Assembly: GCA_965198905.1 (NCBI GenBank)
Contig: OZ240678.1
Location: forward strand, 3,038,001-3,102,000
Direction: 5' to 3'
Origin: CAHJWH01 sp965198905
GTDB lineage: Bacteria > Pseudomonadota > Alphaproteobacteria > Caulobacterales > Caulobacteraceae
DNA length: 64,000 nt
The number at the start of each line of letters is the position of its first letter. The first letter of the stretch is position 1. A model generated the notes under the pieces. The model saw nothing but the letters and a program-made list of their open reading frames with translations, was not told the DNA's origin and ran no database searches. Shown in pieces: positions 1-8,281 of this stretch. The position numbers and the translations under genes are program-made.

Positions 1-1319
1 TGCGCGGCGGAGTCCGCGATCACCGCCAGCTTGGCGCTCTGGCGGCGGTGGGCCTGGACGGTCCCCCCAGGGTGTTCGGCGATATGGCGGTAGATGCTCT
101 CCACCATGATGACCGTAGCGTCGACCACGAGGCCGAAGTCGATCGCCCCCACCGACAGCAGGTTGGCCGACTCGCCGCGCACGGTCATCAGCAGGATGGC
201 GAAGAACAGGGCGAAGGGGATGGTCACCGCCACGATCACCGCGCTGCGCAGGTTGCCCAGGAACAGCCATTGCACCACGAAGATCAGCACCATGCCCTCC
301 ACCATGTTGTGCAGCACGGTGTGCGTGGTGACGTCGATCAGGTCTGAGCGGTCGTAGATCTTTTCGATGTGGACGCCCGGCGGGAGCACGTCGGTGGTGT
401 TGATGCGCTGGACCTCGGCCTCCACCGCCTTGATGGTAGGCATGGATTTCTCGCCCCGGTGCATCAGCACGATGCCCTCCACCACGTCGCCGTCGGCGTC
501 CTGGCCGGCGATGCCGAGTCTCGGAAGGTTGCCCACCTCCACCTTGGCGACGTCGCCGATGGTCACCGGCTGGCCGTTGGGCGCGGTGATAAGCGTGTTG
601 CGCACGTCGTCCATGGAGTGGATCAGGCCGACGCCGCGCACGATGGCCGCCTGGGGCCCGATATTGATGGTCTGGCCGCCGACATTGATGTTGGCGTTGT
701 TCAGCGCCGCGATCACCTGGCCCAGCGACACGCCGTAGGCGGTGAGGCGCGAGCGATCGACGTCTATGTCATAGGCCTTGGTCTTGCCGCCCCAGCCGGT
801 GACGTCCACCACGCCCGGCACCGCCTTGAAGCGGCGCTGCAACACCCAGTCCTGCAAGGTCTTCAGGTCGGTGACCGAATAGCCCGGCGGCCCCAGCACG
901 CGGTAGCGATAGATCTCCCCGATCGGGCTCTCGGGCGACAGCTGCGGCTGGGCGTTGTTGGGCAGTTGGCCCAGTTGGGTCAGCCGGTTGATCACCCGCT
1001 GCTCGGCCTCCTGATAGCCGAAGGCGTAGGAGAACTGCACCTTCACGTCCGACAGGCCGAACAGGGAGATGGTGCGCACGCTGGTGACGTTGGGAATTCC
1101 CGCCATCTGCACTTCGATGGGGATGGTGATGTAGCGCTCGATCTCCTCGGCGCTCTGTCCGGTGTTCTGGGTCACCACCTCGACCAGCGGCGGTACCGGA
1201 TCGGGATAGGCCTCGATGTTGAGCTTGAGGAAGCCGACGACGCCCGCGGCGAACATCACCGCCAGGAAGACGAGCATCAGCCCGCGTTGACGCAGTGCGA
1301 AGGCGACCACCGCATTCAT
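1..1319 (-). CDS. heavy-metal efflux RND transporter, inner-membrane pump (CusA/CzcA type), partial
   Basis: Encodes the N-terminal part of the proton-driven inner-membrane pump of a tripartite metal exporter; the reading frame is open to the left edge, so the C-terminal part is missing. The protein begins MNAVVAFALRQRGLM, followed by a first membrane helix, then the periplasmic porter domain (motifs IEAYPDPVPP and NTGQSAEEIERY are typical of the CusA/CzcA family) and the following helices (VEGMVLIFVVQWLFLG, FGLVVDATVIMVES). The pump aspartate in DFGLVVDA is present. It starts 6 bases after the adaptor gene ends, so the two form one operon transcribed leftwards. Which metal is moved cannot be read from the sequence. 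Confidence 0.93.
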   Translation of the reverse strand, partial: MNAVVAFALRQRGLMLVFLAVMFAAGVVGFLKLNIEAYPDPVPPLVEVVTQNTGQSAEEIERYITIPIEVQMAGIPNVTSVRTISLFGLSDVKVQFSYAFGYQEAEQRVINRLTQLGQLPNNAQPQLSPESPIGEIYRYRVLGPPGYSVTDLKTLQDWVLQRRFKAVPGVVDVTGWGGKTKAYDIDVDRSRLTAYGVSLGQVIAALNNANINVGGQTINIGPQAAIVRGVGLIHSMDDVRNTLITAPNGQPVTIGDVAKVEVGNLPRLGIAGQDADGDVVEGIVLMHRGEKSMPTIKAVEAEVQRINTTDVLPPGVHIEKIYDRSDLIDVTTHTVLHNMVEGMVLIFVVQWLFLGNLRSAVIVAVTIPFALFFAILLMTVRGESANLLSVGAIDFGLVVDATVIMVESIYRHIAEHPGGTVQAHRRQSAKLAVIADSAA

Positions 1320-1325
1320 CGCAGG

Positions 1326-2564
1326 TCAGGCGCCCTTGGCCGCCCGGTCGATGAAGATGGCGCCCGACGTCACCACCCGATCGCCGAGTTGCAGGCCGCC
1401 CAGCACCTCGACCTCGCCGCCCTGGGTGCGACCGGCCCTGATCTGGCGAAGGCCCAGCGCATGGCCGGGTCCGGCCACCCAGACCCGCGCGGTGTCGCCC
1501 TCGTAGATCACCGCCGAACTCGGCACGCCGAGCGCATCGTCAGCCGCGCCGACCTGCACCTCCGCGTCGGCGAACATGTCCGGCTTCAAGAGCCCCTGCG
1601 GGTTGGCGATGGTGGCGCGGACCGTCAGCCGGCGCGTGGCGGGGTCGAGCGCCGAGGCCACATAGTCGGCGCGCGCCTGGAAGGTGCGGCCGGGTAAGCC
1701 GGACACCGTGGCCGTCAGCGGATCGCCCACGTGCAGCCGGGCTGCGTCCTCCTCGCGAACGTCCGCCACCAGCCACACCTTGGAGAGATCGCTTACCGTA
1801 AAGATCGGGTTGGTGGCGCCATTGGAGGTGGCGTTCAGGAACTGTCCTGGCCCGACCGCGCGCTGGGTCAGCACGCCTGAGATCGGCGCACGGACCGCCG
1901 CCAGGGCGCCGTTCCCGGTTGCGGCGCCGGCTTCGAGCAGCTTCAGCCGCTGGTCGGCCAGCGCCACGGCGGCGGCGTCGGCCTTCAGCGTCCCCTCGGC
2001 GCTCACCTGATCGCTTTCGGCCTGCTGGACATCCTTCAAGGCCGCGCCGTTGATCTTGAACAGGGCCTGCTGGCGCGCGGCGTTGACCACCGCCACCGCC
2101 GCCGCCGCCTTGGCGCTCGTCAGCGCCGCCTGGTCGGACGCCAGGTCGCTTCTCGCCTGCGCCACCTCCGACGCCTCAGCCGTCGCCAGCACCTGACCCT
2201 TGGCCACGCGCTGCCCGGCCGTCACCGGAACGCTAATCACCCGGCCGGAAAATGGCGGCGTGACCTGCACGGTCGTGTCGTCATCGGAGGCGATCCGGCC
2301 GCTGGTGGTCACCTCGTCGGCGAAGTCCGCGCGCCCGACGGTGGCGAATCCCAGCGACGCCCACTGGGCGTCCGTGGCCTGGAACGTGCCCGGTGGCGAC
2401 GGAGGCGGGGCGGTTTCCGGGCGAGAGGCGGCGGCCCTAAGGGCTGCTGGCGCGGCGACCAGGGCCAGCACCAGCGCCACCCCCGCGACGGCCACGACGC
2501 CAATCTGCACCACGACGGGCAGGCGCGGCGATCGCCGCGTCGTCGGGGGAGGGATGGACGTCAA
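1326..2564 (-). CDS. RND efflux periplasmic adaptor subunit (CusB/CzcB type)
   Basis: Membrane-fusion protein of about 412 aa linking the RND pump to an outer-membrane channel. The likely start is a TTG at 2564, preceded by GGAG nine bases upstream; the open frame continues upstream but without family similarity. Residues 1-45 hold a signal-anchor helix (VVVQIGVVAVAGVALVLALV), followed by a barrel-sandwich segment (TVQVTPPFSGRVISVPVTAGQRV), an alanine-rich coiled hairpin, and the beta-barrel region. It lies directly upstream of the pump gene. No outer-membrane component is seen in the window. Confidence 0.9.
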   Translation of the reverse strand: MTSIPPPTTRRSPRLPVVVQIGVVAVAGVALVLALVAAPAALRAAASRPETAPPPSPPGTFQATDAQWASLGFATVGRADFADEVTTSGRIASDDDTTVQVTPPFSGRVISVPVTAGQRVAKGQVLATAEASEVAQARSDLASDQAALTSAKAAAAVAVVNAARQQALFKINGAALKDVQQAESDQVSAEGTLKADAAAVALADQRLKLLEAGAATGNGALAAVRAPISGVLTQRAVGPGQFLNATSNGATNPIFTVSDLSKVWLVADVREEDAARLHVGDPLTATVSGLPGRTFQARADYVASALDPATRRLTVRATIANPQGLLKPDMFADAEVQVGAADDALGVPSSAVIYEGDTARVWVAGPGHALGLRQIRAGRTQGGEVEVLGGLQLGDRVVTSGAIFIDRAAKGA

Positions 2565-2709
2565 ACGGGCGGTCTCCGGCGCGGGGCAGGCGACCGCTGA
2601 GGCAAGATTGCGGCGCCTTCGTGGTCGAACTGCAAGCTTGGGACCAAGCGCCGCAGGACCGGCGCAGCCCTGCTCAAAATCGACACAAAACCGTTGCGCT
2701 GCAGGACGA

Positions 2710-3810
2710 TCAGGACGGCAGGAGTGACGGCGCGGACGCCTCCCAAGACAGCCATACGGCGCCATCCGGCCCGGCGACCGGCGGCTCTGCGCGGCTGAGG
2801 TTCGGCTGGGTCGCCTTGACGATCCGGCCGCTCGCCAGGGCCACCTCGAACATCGTCTGGCCGCCCAGATAGCTCGCCCGGACAACCGTACCCGCCGCCG
2901 TGTTTTCGGACTTGGCCGCCGGCGCATCCGGCGAGCGGGGGCGGAGCGTGATCTTCTCCGGCCGGATCGCGGCCCAGACCTTTGCTCCCGGCTCGGCGCC
3001 CGTCGAATGATCCAGCCGGATCGTTCCGACTTCGGCGGAGCGCAGGACGGCGCACCCCTCGGACCCCAGCTCCAGCTCGCCCTCGAACAGGTTGATGGCG
3101 CCGATGAAGTCCGCGACGAAGCGCGACGCCGGGAAGTCGTAGAGGTCGGCCGGCGAGGCCACCTGCTGCAGCACGCCCCGGTCCATCACCGCGCAGCGGT
3201 CGGCCATGGCCAGCGCCTCGGTCTGGTCGTGGGTGACCATGACGAAGGTGACGCCGACCTGTTGCTGCAGTTGGGCCAGCTCGCTTCGCATCTGGTCGCG
3301 CAGCTTGGCGTCGAGCGCCGACAGCGGCTCGTCCAGCAGCAGCACCCGGGGACGCTTGACTAGGGCCCGGGCCAGCGCCACCCGCTGGCGCTGGCCGCCG
3401 GACAGCTGGTCGGGGCGGCGCGCGCCGAAGTCTGTGAGCTGCACCTGGGCCAGCGCCTCCTCCACCCGGCGGGCGCGTTCGGCCTTGGGGATGCGCTCGA
3501 CCTTCAGGCCGTAGGCGACGTTGTCGGCCACGCTCATATGCGGGAAGACGGCGTAGGACTGGAACACCATGTTCACCGGCCGACGGTTGGGGCCGAGATC
3601 GGTGACGTCGGCGCCGTCGATCAGGATACGGCCTGCGCTCGGCGTCTCGAAGCCGGCCAGCATCCGCAGAAGCGTGGTCTTGCCGCAGCCCGACGGACCC
3701 AGCAGGGCGAAGAACTCGCCCTCCGCGATGTCGAGGCTCACGTCTTGCACCGCGGCGGCCTCGCCGAACCGCTTGCTGAGCCCCCTGAGGCTGATGATCG
3801 GCCTCGCCAC
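2710..3810 (-). CDS. potA: spermidine/putrescine ABC transporter ATP-binding protein
   Basis: ATPase of a polyamine importer, 366 aa, cytoplasmic face of the membrane. Visible motifs: Walker A GPSGCGKTT (about residues 38-46), signature LSGGQRQRVALARAL, Walker B LLLDEPLSALD, switch His in MVTHDQTEAL, then a C-terminal TOBE-type regulatory region (VWAAIRPEKITL). The start is a GTG 2 bases after the potC stop, with GGGAC seven bases upstream, so it is the last gene of the potB-potC-potA operon. Ferric or other anion importers share the fold; the neighbouring permeases and binding protein decide for polyamines. Confidence 0.93.
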   Translation of the reverse strand: MARPIISLRGLSKRFGEAAAVQDVSLDIAEGEFFALLGPSGCGKTTLLRMLAGFETPSAGRILIDGADVTDLGPNRRPVNMVFQSYAVFPHMSVADNVAYGLKVERIPKAERARRVEEALAQVQLTDFGARRPDQLSGGQRQRVALARALVKRPRVLLLDEPLSALDAKLRDQMRSELAQLQQQVGVTFVMVTHDQTEALAMADRCAVMDRGVLQQVASPADLYDFPASRFVADFIGAINLFEGELELGSEGCAVLRSAEVGTIRLDHSTGAEPGAKVWAAIRPEKITLRPRSPDAPAAKSENTAAGTVVRASYLGGQTMFEVALASGRIVKATQPNLSRAEPPVAGPDGAVWLSWEASAPSLLPS

Positions 3811-3812
3811 GA

Positions 3813-4718
3813 TCAGAGTCCCGCCCGGGCGGCCTGAGCGCCCTGCAGCCGCACCGCCGCCGCGGTCAGCGCCACGGTGATCACGATCAGCACGGTGGAG
3901 GCGGCGTTGACCTCAGGCGTCACCGAGAAGCGCACCATGGAATAGACCTCCACCGGAAAAGTCTCGGTGTCCGGGCCTGCGGTGAAGAAGGTGATGACGA
4001 AATCGTCCAGGCTGGTGGTGAAGGCCAGCAAGGCGCCAGCCAGGAGCGCGGGACGCATGTGCGGGACCAGAACGTCGAAGAAGACCCGCGCCTCGCCTGC
4101 GCCGAGGTCGCGTGCGGCGTCCTCCAGCTCGCGGTTGAACGAGGCCAGTCGCGCCCGCACCACCACGACAACCAGCGGGAAGCAGAAGGCCACGTGGGCG
4201 ATGGTGATGGCGCCGAGGTCGAGCGGCCAGGGCAGGTCGTCTGGCCAGGGCAGGATGCGGGTGAAGAAGACCAGCATGGCGACACCCATGCAGATCTCCG
4301 GCGCCACGATGGGCAGGGCGATCCCGCCCTCGAACAGGCCCCGTCCCGGAAAGCGGAACCGCCAGAGCGCCGCGGCGCCCAACGCCCCAAGCGCTACGCT
4401 GAAGATCGTGCAGACCAGCGCGATGGTCAGCGAATTGGCAAAGGCCTGCAACAAGTCGGCGTCGCGGAAGGCCTGGACGTAGTAGTTCAGCGTGAAGCCC
4501 TTCCACACGATGTTGCGCCGGCTGTTGTTGAAGCTGAACACGATCAGCGCGATCAGCGGCGCGTAGAGGAAGGCGTAGACCGCGCCCAGCCATGTGCGCA
4601 GGGGCCAGCGGGCGAGGTAGTCGAGCGGGGCGGGGGAGGGCTTGCGGGTTTCGGGACGTGTGCTTGCAGCCCCTTCCTCAGCATGATGTCGCTGTATGCC
4701 GGTTGCTCCCCCCGTCAT
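3813..4718 (-). CDS. potC: polyamine ABC transporter permease (PotC/PotI type)
   Basis: Inner-membrane permease of 301 aa with six predicted helices and the EAA loop (LEDAARDLGAGEARVFFDVLVPHM), which docks on the ATPase. The ATG overlaps the potB stop (ATGA). The first 40 or so residues (MTGGATGIQRHHAEEG...) are unlike the family and come from a dispersed palindromic repeat across the potB/potC junction; the conserved protein begins near LARWPLRTWLGAVYAFLYAP. No better start codon is visible in frame, so I keep the overlap start with reservation. Confidence 0.88.
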   Translation of the reverse strand: MTGGATGIQRHHAEEGAASTRPETRKPSPAPLDYLARWPLRTWLGAVYAFLYAPLIALIVFSFNNSRRNIVWKGFTLNYYVQAFRDADLLQAFANSLTIALVCTIFSVALGALGAAALWRFRFPGRGLFEGGIALPIVAPEICMGVAMLVFFTRILPWPDDLPWPLDLGAITIAHVAFCFPLVVVVVRARLASFNRELEDAARDLGAGEARVFFDVLVPHMRPALLAGALLAFTTSLDDFVITFFTAGPDTETFPVEVYSMVRFSVTPEVNAASTVLIVITVALTAAAVRLQGAQAARAGL

Positions 4719-4753
4719 CCAGATGAGCCCCGGAGGGGCGTCTCGAAGGACGC
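4650..4753. repeat. palindromic intergenic repeat, family R, copy 1 (inside potB/potC junction)
   Basis: Two facing arms: CCTTCCTCAGCATGATG and, after about 20 bases, CGTCATCC..GAGCCCC..GGGGCGTCTCGAAGGACG. The same arrangement occurs at 5689-5797, 20951-21061 and 34272-34386. This copy is diverged and lies inside coding sequence, supplying both the potB stop and the potC start. Confidence 0.75.
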
Positions 4754-5647
4754 ACGCCTGCGCCGGCCCATCAATCCCTGCACCCCGAGCGCGAAGAGGG
4801 TCAGATACATCAGCAGGAACGACAGGGCGGCGCCGAAGGGCCAGTCGTTGGCCGACTTGAACTGGCGCTCAATGACGCTGGCGATCATCAGGCTGTCGGG
4901 GCCGCCGAGCAGGTCCGGGGTCAGGTAGGAGCCGAGCGAGGGGATGAAGGTCAGCACCATCCCCGACCCGATCCCCGGCGCCGCAAGGGGCACGGCGATG
5001 CGGAACAGCGTGGCGATGTGGCCGTGGCCGAGGTCCAGGCTCGCCTCCAGCAGGCTCCGGTCCATCCGGTCGAGCGCGGCGTAGAGCGGCAGCACCATGA
5101 ACGGCAGCTGGACATAGACCAGGCCGAACACGACCGCGAAGTTGTCGTGCAGCAGCTGGATCGGCTCATAGGCCGGCCAGTGCGCGCCTCCCGACGCCGC
5201 CACCCGAGCCAGGCCGGCATAGGCCGCGCCGATGGCGAGATTGACGTAGCCCTGGTCGCGCAGCACCGCCATCAGCGCATAGGTGCGGATCAGAAGGTTG
5301 GTCCAGAACGGCAGCATCACCGCCATCAGCAGCCACAGCTTGGCCCGCGGCGACGCAAAGGCCAGCGCCAGCGCCACGGGAAAGCCGATCACCAGGCACA
5401 GCCCGGTGGTGAGGGCTGCGAACAGCAGCGACTTGCCAAGGACGCCGAGATACAGCGGCTCCAACGCGCGGACGTAGTTCTGCAGCGTGCCGGTGATCGC
5501 CACGTCGGTCAGGCCGGCGTTGACGCCGAAGCTGAACGCCCAGATCACCGCCATGGGCAAGAGGAAGAAGGCGATCAGCCACACCGCCGGCGGGGCCAGG
5601 GTGGCGAGGAAGGCCAGCTTGGCGCGGCGCCAGGAGTCCAACTGCAT
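4715..5647 (-). CDS. potB: polyamine ABC transporter permease (PotB/PotH type)
   Basis: Inner-membrane permease of 310 aa, partner of PotC. The start at 5647 (MQLDSWRRAKLAFL) is set by a strong GGGAGGAG five bases upstream; a longer open frame runs into the upstream repeat and is not credible. Helices begin at LAPPAVWLIAFFLLPMAVIW; the EAA loop reads LLEASLDLGHGHIATLFRIAVPL. The last dozen residues (SFETPLRGSSG) are encoded by a repeat of the same family as the one upstream, so the native C-terminus has probably been replaced. First gene of the potB-C-A operon, divergent from the binding protein. Confidence 0.92.
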   Translation of the reverse strand: MQLDSWRRAKLAFLATLAPPAVWLIAFFLLPMAVIWAFSFGVNAGLTDVAITGTLQNYVRALEPLYLGVLGKSLLFAALTTGLCLVIGFPVALALAFASPRAKLWLLMAVMLPFWTNLLIRTYALMAVLRDQGYVNLAIGAAYAGLARVAASGGAHWPAYEPIQLLHDNFAVVFGLVYVQLPFMVLPLYAALDRMDRSLLEASLDLGHGHIATLFRIAVPLAAPGIGSGMVLTFIPSLGSYLTPDLLGGPDSLMIASVIERQFKSANDWPFGAALSFLLMYLTLFALGVQGLMGRRRRASFETPLRGSSG

Positions 5648-5688
5648 CTTGGCTCCTCCCTGGCGGCTTGACGGCATCGACGGCTCTG

Positions 5689-5797
5689 CGTCCTTCGAGA
5701 CGCCTTTCAGGCTCCTCAGGATGACGATGTTTGTTGATCGCACAAGCTTTCGTCATCCTGAGGAGGTCTCTCGATGAGAGGCCGTCTCGAAGGACGC
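5689..5797. repeat. palindromic intergenic repeat, family R, copy 2
   Basis: Two arms in opposite orientation, CGTCCTTCGAGACGCC...TCCTCAGGATGACG (5689-5726) and CGTCATCCTGAGGAGG...CGTCTCGAAGGACG (5751-5797), separated by about 25 bases. It fills most of the 245-base gap between potB and the divergent binding-protein gene, so it sits in or near both promoters. Confidence 0.85.
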
Positions 5798-5892
5798 AGT
5801 CGCCTACCGTCGCTCCGTCAAGGGCGCCTTCCGCCTCGTCCGCCGGGCTATTGTTGTAGCGTCTGTAGCGATCGAGCAGATCGGGAGAAGTG

Positions 5893-6984
5893 ATGTACCG
5901 AAGCTTGCTGCGGCCATCCCGCCGCTCCCTGCTCGCGGGCCTCGGCGCGACGGCCGCCGCCTTCGCCCTGGACGGGTGCGCCCGGCCGAAGCCCAAGATC
6001 GGGCGCAACGGCGAGGTGGAGAAGCTCAACTTCTACAATTTCGACACCTACGTGGGGAAGACGACGCTGCGCGACTTTCGGCGCGCGACCGGCGTGCGGG
6101 TGGAGATGAGCCTTTTCGCCACCGATGACGAGCTGTTCGCCAAGCTGAAATCGGGCAATCCGGGGTTCGATGTGATCGTGCCCTCCAACGAGTTCGTCCA
6201 GCGCATGGTCGCCGCCGACATGCTGGAGCCGCTGGACCACGCCAAGCTGCCGAACCTGAAGAACCTGTTCCCCCAGTTCGCGAACCCACCCTTCGATCCC
6301 GGGCGCAAATGGTCGGTCCCCTATACCTGGGACGTGCTGGGGATCGGCTATCGCAAGTCGAAGATGGAGGGCGTTCCGGACAGCTGGAAGTGGCTGTTCG
6401 ACAGCGCGCGCTATCGCGGCCGGATCGGGGTGTTTTCCGAGGCCGACGACCTGGTCGGTTGCGTGGCCAAGTATCTCGGCTATTCGATCCACGACCTGAC
6501 GCCCGCGGCCATCGACCGGGTGGTGGCGCTGATGATCGCCCAGAAGCGCAACATCAAGGTGTTCCACGACGACAACGGCCAGGACCTGCTGTTGTCCGGC
6601 GACATCGACATCGTGATGGAGTTCAATGGCGACATCGCCCAGGTCATGCGCGAGGACGAGGACCTGGACTTCGTGGTCCCGCGCGAGGGCTCCATCCTGC
6701 ACTCCGACGGGCTGTGCATTCCCAGGGGCGCGCCCCGGCCCGACAACGCCCACCAGTTCCTGAACTACATGCTGTCGGCCGAAGCCGGGGCGGAGCTGTC
6801 GAGGACGATCCTGTATCCGAGCCCCAACGCCGCCTCCACCGCGCTGATGCCGGCCGGTTACCGCGACGACCCGGTGATCTTCCCGCCGCCGGCCAGGCTC
6901 GGCCGCTGCGAATACAACATCTTCGAGGGCCAGGCTAGGACCGAGCGGTTCGACGAGGCGGTGACCCGCATCCGCGCGGCCTGA
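5893..6984 (+). CDS. potD: spermidine/putrescine-binding periplasmic protein
   Basis: Extracytoplasmic solute-binding protein of about 363 aa that delivers polyamines to the divergent PotBCA importer. The N-terminus has a twin-arginine signal (SRRSLLAG) followed by a hydrophobic stretch and a possible lipobox (LDGC), so it may be a Tat-exported lipoprotein. Family motifs: LNFYNFDTYVGKTTL, FDVIVPSNEFVQRM, WSVPYTWDVLGIGYRKSKM and DIVMEFNGDIAQ. I chose ATG 5893, five bases after GGGAG, over a GTG three bases earlier. Divergent transcription from the permease operon suggests shared control through a gap filled by repeat copy 2. Confidence 0.93.
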   Translation: MYRSLLRPSRRSLLAGLGATAAAFALDGCARPKPKIGRNGEVEKLNFYNFDTYVGKTTLRDFRRATGVRVEMSLFATDDELFAKLKSGNPGFDVIVPSNEFVQRMVAADMLEPLDHAKLPNLKNLFPQFANPPFDPGRKWSVPYTWDVLGIGYRKSKMEGVPDSWKWLFDSARYRGRIGVFSEADDLVGCVAKYLGYSIHDLTPAAIDRVVALMIAQKRNIKVFHDDNGQDLLLSGDIDIVMEFNGDIAQVMREDEDLDFVVPREGSILHSDGLCIPRGAPRPDNAHQFLNYMLSAEAGAELSRTILYPSPNAASTALMPAGYRDDPVIFPPPARLGRCEYNIFEGQARTERFDEAVTRIRAA

Positions 6985-6999
6985 CGGACCAACCGGGCG

Positions 7000-7230
7000 T
7001 CAGTCGTCGCCGTGGGCGGCTTCGTTGATGGTTAGCGTCGGCATACGCGAGAAGTCCACCGCGACCGGCTTGGCGGGCGCTTCGCTCCGGCTGGCGGCGA
7101 GCTGGAAGGTCTTGATCACGTGCTCGAGCCTTCTGAATGTCTCCTTGTAGGCGTCGGAGCCGGTTTCGGCGCCCATCGGGGCCAGGCAATATTCAATGAT
7201 CTGGCGGGGACGGTCGAAGGTGGTGCTCAT
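7000..7230 (-). CDS. small conserved-looking hypothetical protein, 76 aa
   Basis: Begins MSTTFDRPRQIIEYCLAPMG and ends with acidic INEAAHGDD; no membrane segment or signal peptide. The start at 7230 is supported by GAGGAG six bases upstream; the open frame extends further upstream only as an antisense shadow of the next gene. The middle (AYKETFRRLEHVIKTFQLA) looks helical. Convergent with the polyamine-binding protein gene, ending 15 bases from it. Function not recognised. Confidence 0.7.
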   Translation of the reverse strand: MSTTFDRPRQIIEYCLAPMGAETGSDAYKETFRRLEHVIKTFQLAASRSEAPAKPVAVDFSRMPTLTINEAAHGDD

Positions 7231-7414
7231 GTCGGCTCCTCGGGCGGATCGGCGGCGCTCGTCGCGGATGTGGAACATTGCGGGCTGCGTGCGCAAGCCT
7301 GAACGCCGCAGCGCCTGAAAGGCGCCGTCCCGCGCCCCGCCGCTTCCCACACGCCGCATCACCTCGTAACGGAGCGCGGGCGTCCCGTCATCGCGGCGGG
7401 CCGGGGGGCTGTCC

Positions 7415-8281
7415 ATGCTGTTGATCCTGTTGGCGGCGGGGCTTTGGGCCGGGGTGCAGAACGCGCTGGCCGGCGGCGGCTCGTTCGTCACCCTGCCGAC
7501 GCTGATCCTGACCGGCCTGGACGCCCGCGCGGCCAACATCGCCTCTACCCTGGCGCTGTTTCCAGGCCAGGTCACCACCGGCTGGATCGGACGCAAGTCG
7601 GCCGAGGGCGTAGCGGGGCTGAGCTTTCGCACGCTGATGCTGACCAGCCTGGCGGGCGGGGCGGTAGGGGCGGTGCTGTTGCTGTCCACACCATCGAGCT
7701 TTTTCGCCAAGCTGGTCCCCTGGCTCGTGCTGTTCGCCACCGGCCTGTTCGCCTATGGCAGCTTCTTCCGCCGGCCTGAGGCTGTGGCGCGGGGCCTGGA
7801 CACGCGCACGGCCGGGGTGCTGCAGTTCCTGATCGCCATCTACGGCGGCTATTTCGGTGGCGGCATCGGCTTTCTGATGCTGGCGGCGCTGACCACCGCC
7901 GGGCTGACGGTGAAGGTGGCGGCGGCGAGCAAGAACGTGCTGGCCGGTGTCATCAACGCCGCGGCGGTGGTGATCTTCCTGTTCACCCCGCACATCCCGT
8001 GGCTGTGCGTGGCGGTACTGTCCGCCGGCGCGGTGGCCGGCGGTTACGGCGGCGCGATCCTGTTGAAGCGGGTCAACGAGAAGCTGATCCGCGGCTTTGT
8101 CGTGGTGCTGGGCCTGTGCCTGACGGTGGGGCTGTTCGTGCGAGGGGCGCATCGGGGCGACCCCGCGAACCATCCTCAGGCGGTGCGCTCCACGGCGAAA
8201 TCCGCCAACGCTTCGAGCGAGGCGCGCCACTCGCCCCCGGTCTTGAAGATACGCAGCTCGGCCTTGGCCGCATCGGCGTAG
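7415..8281 (+). CDS. TauE/SafE family membrane permease (sulfite/anion exporter family)
   Basis: Integral membrane protein of 288 aa, seven to eight hydrophobic segments, with the two family repeats: AGLWAGVQNALAGGGSFVTLPTLILTGLD near the N-terminus and IYGGYFGGGIGFLMLAALTTAGL in the second half. Members move sulfite, sulfoacetate or other small organic anions; the substrate is unknown here. The last 35 residues or so (after LFVRGAHRGD) are polar and are antisense to the 3' end of ispB, so the native stop has probably been lost and the protein extended. The preceding 180 bases hold no recognised gene. Confidence 0.82.
   Translation: MLLILLAAGLWAGVQNALAGGGSFVTLPTLILTGLDARAANIASTLALFPGQVTTGWIGRKSAEGVAGLSFRTLMLTSLAGGAVGAVLLLSTPSSFFAKLVPWLVLFATGLFAYGSFFRRPEAVARGLDTRTAGVLQFLIAIYGGYFGGGIGFLMLAALTTAGLTVKVAAASKNVLAGVINAAAVVIFLFTPHIPWLCVAVLSAGAVAGGYGGAILLKRVNEKLIRGFVVVLGLCLTVGLFVRGAHRGDPANHPQAVRSTAKSANASSEARHSPPVLKIRSSALAASA

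Noticed and set aside
369..1697. Long plus-strand frame across the metal efflux genes
   Set aside because: Antisense to the clear CusA-type and CusB-type reading frames; composition is that of a reverse-strand shadow.
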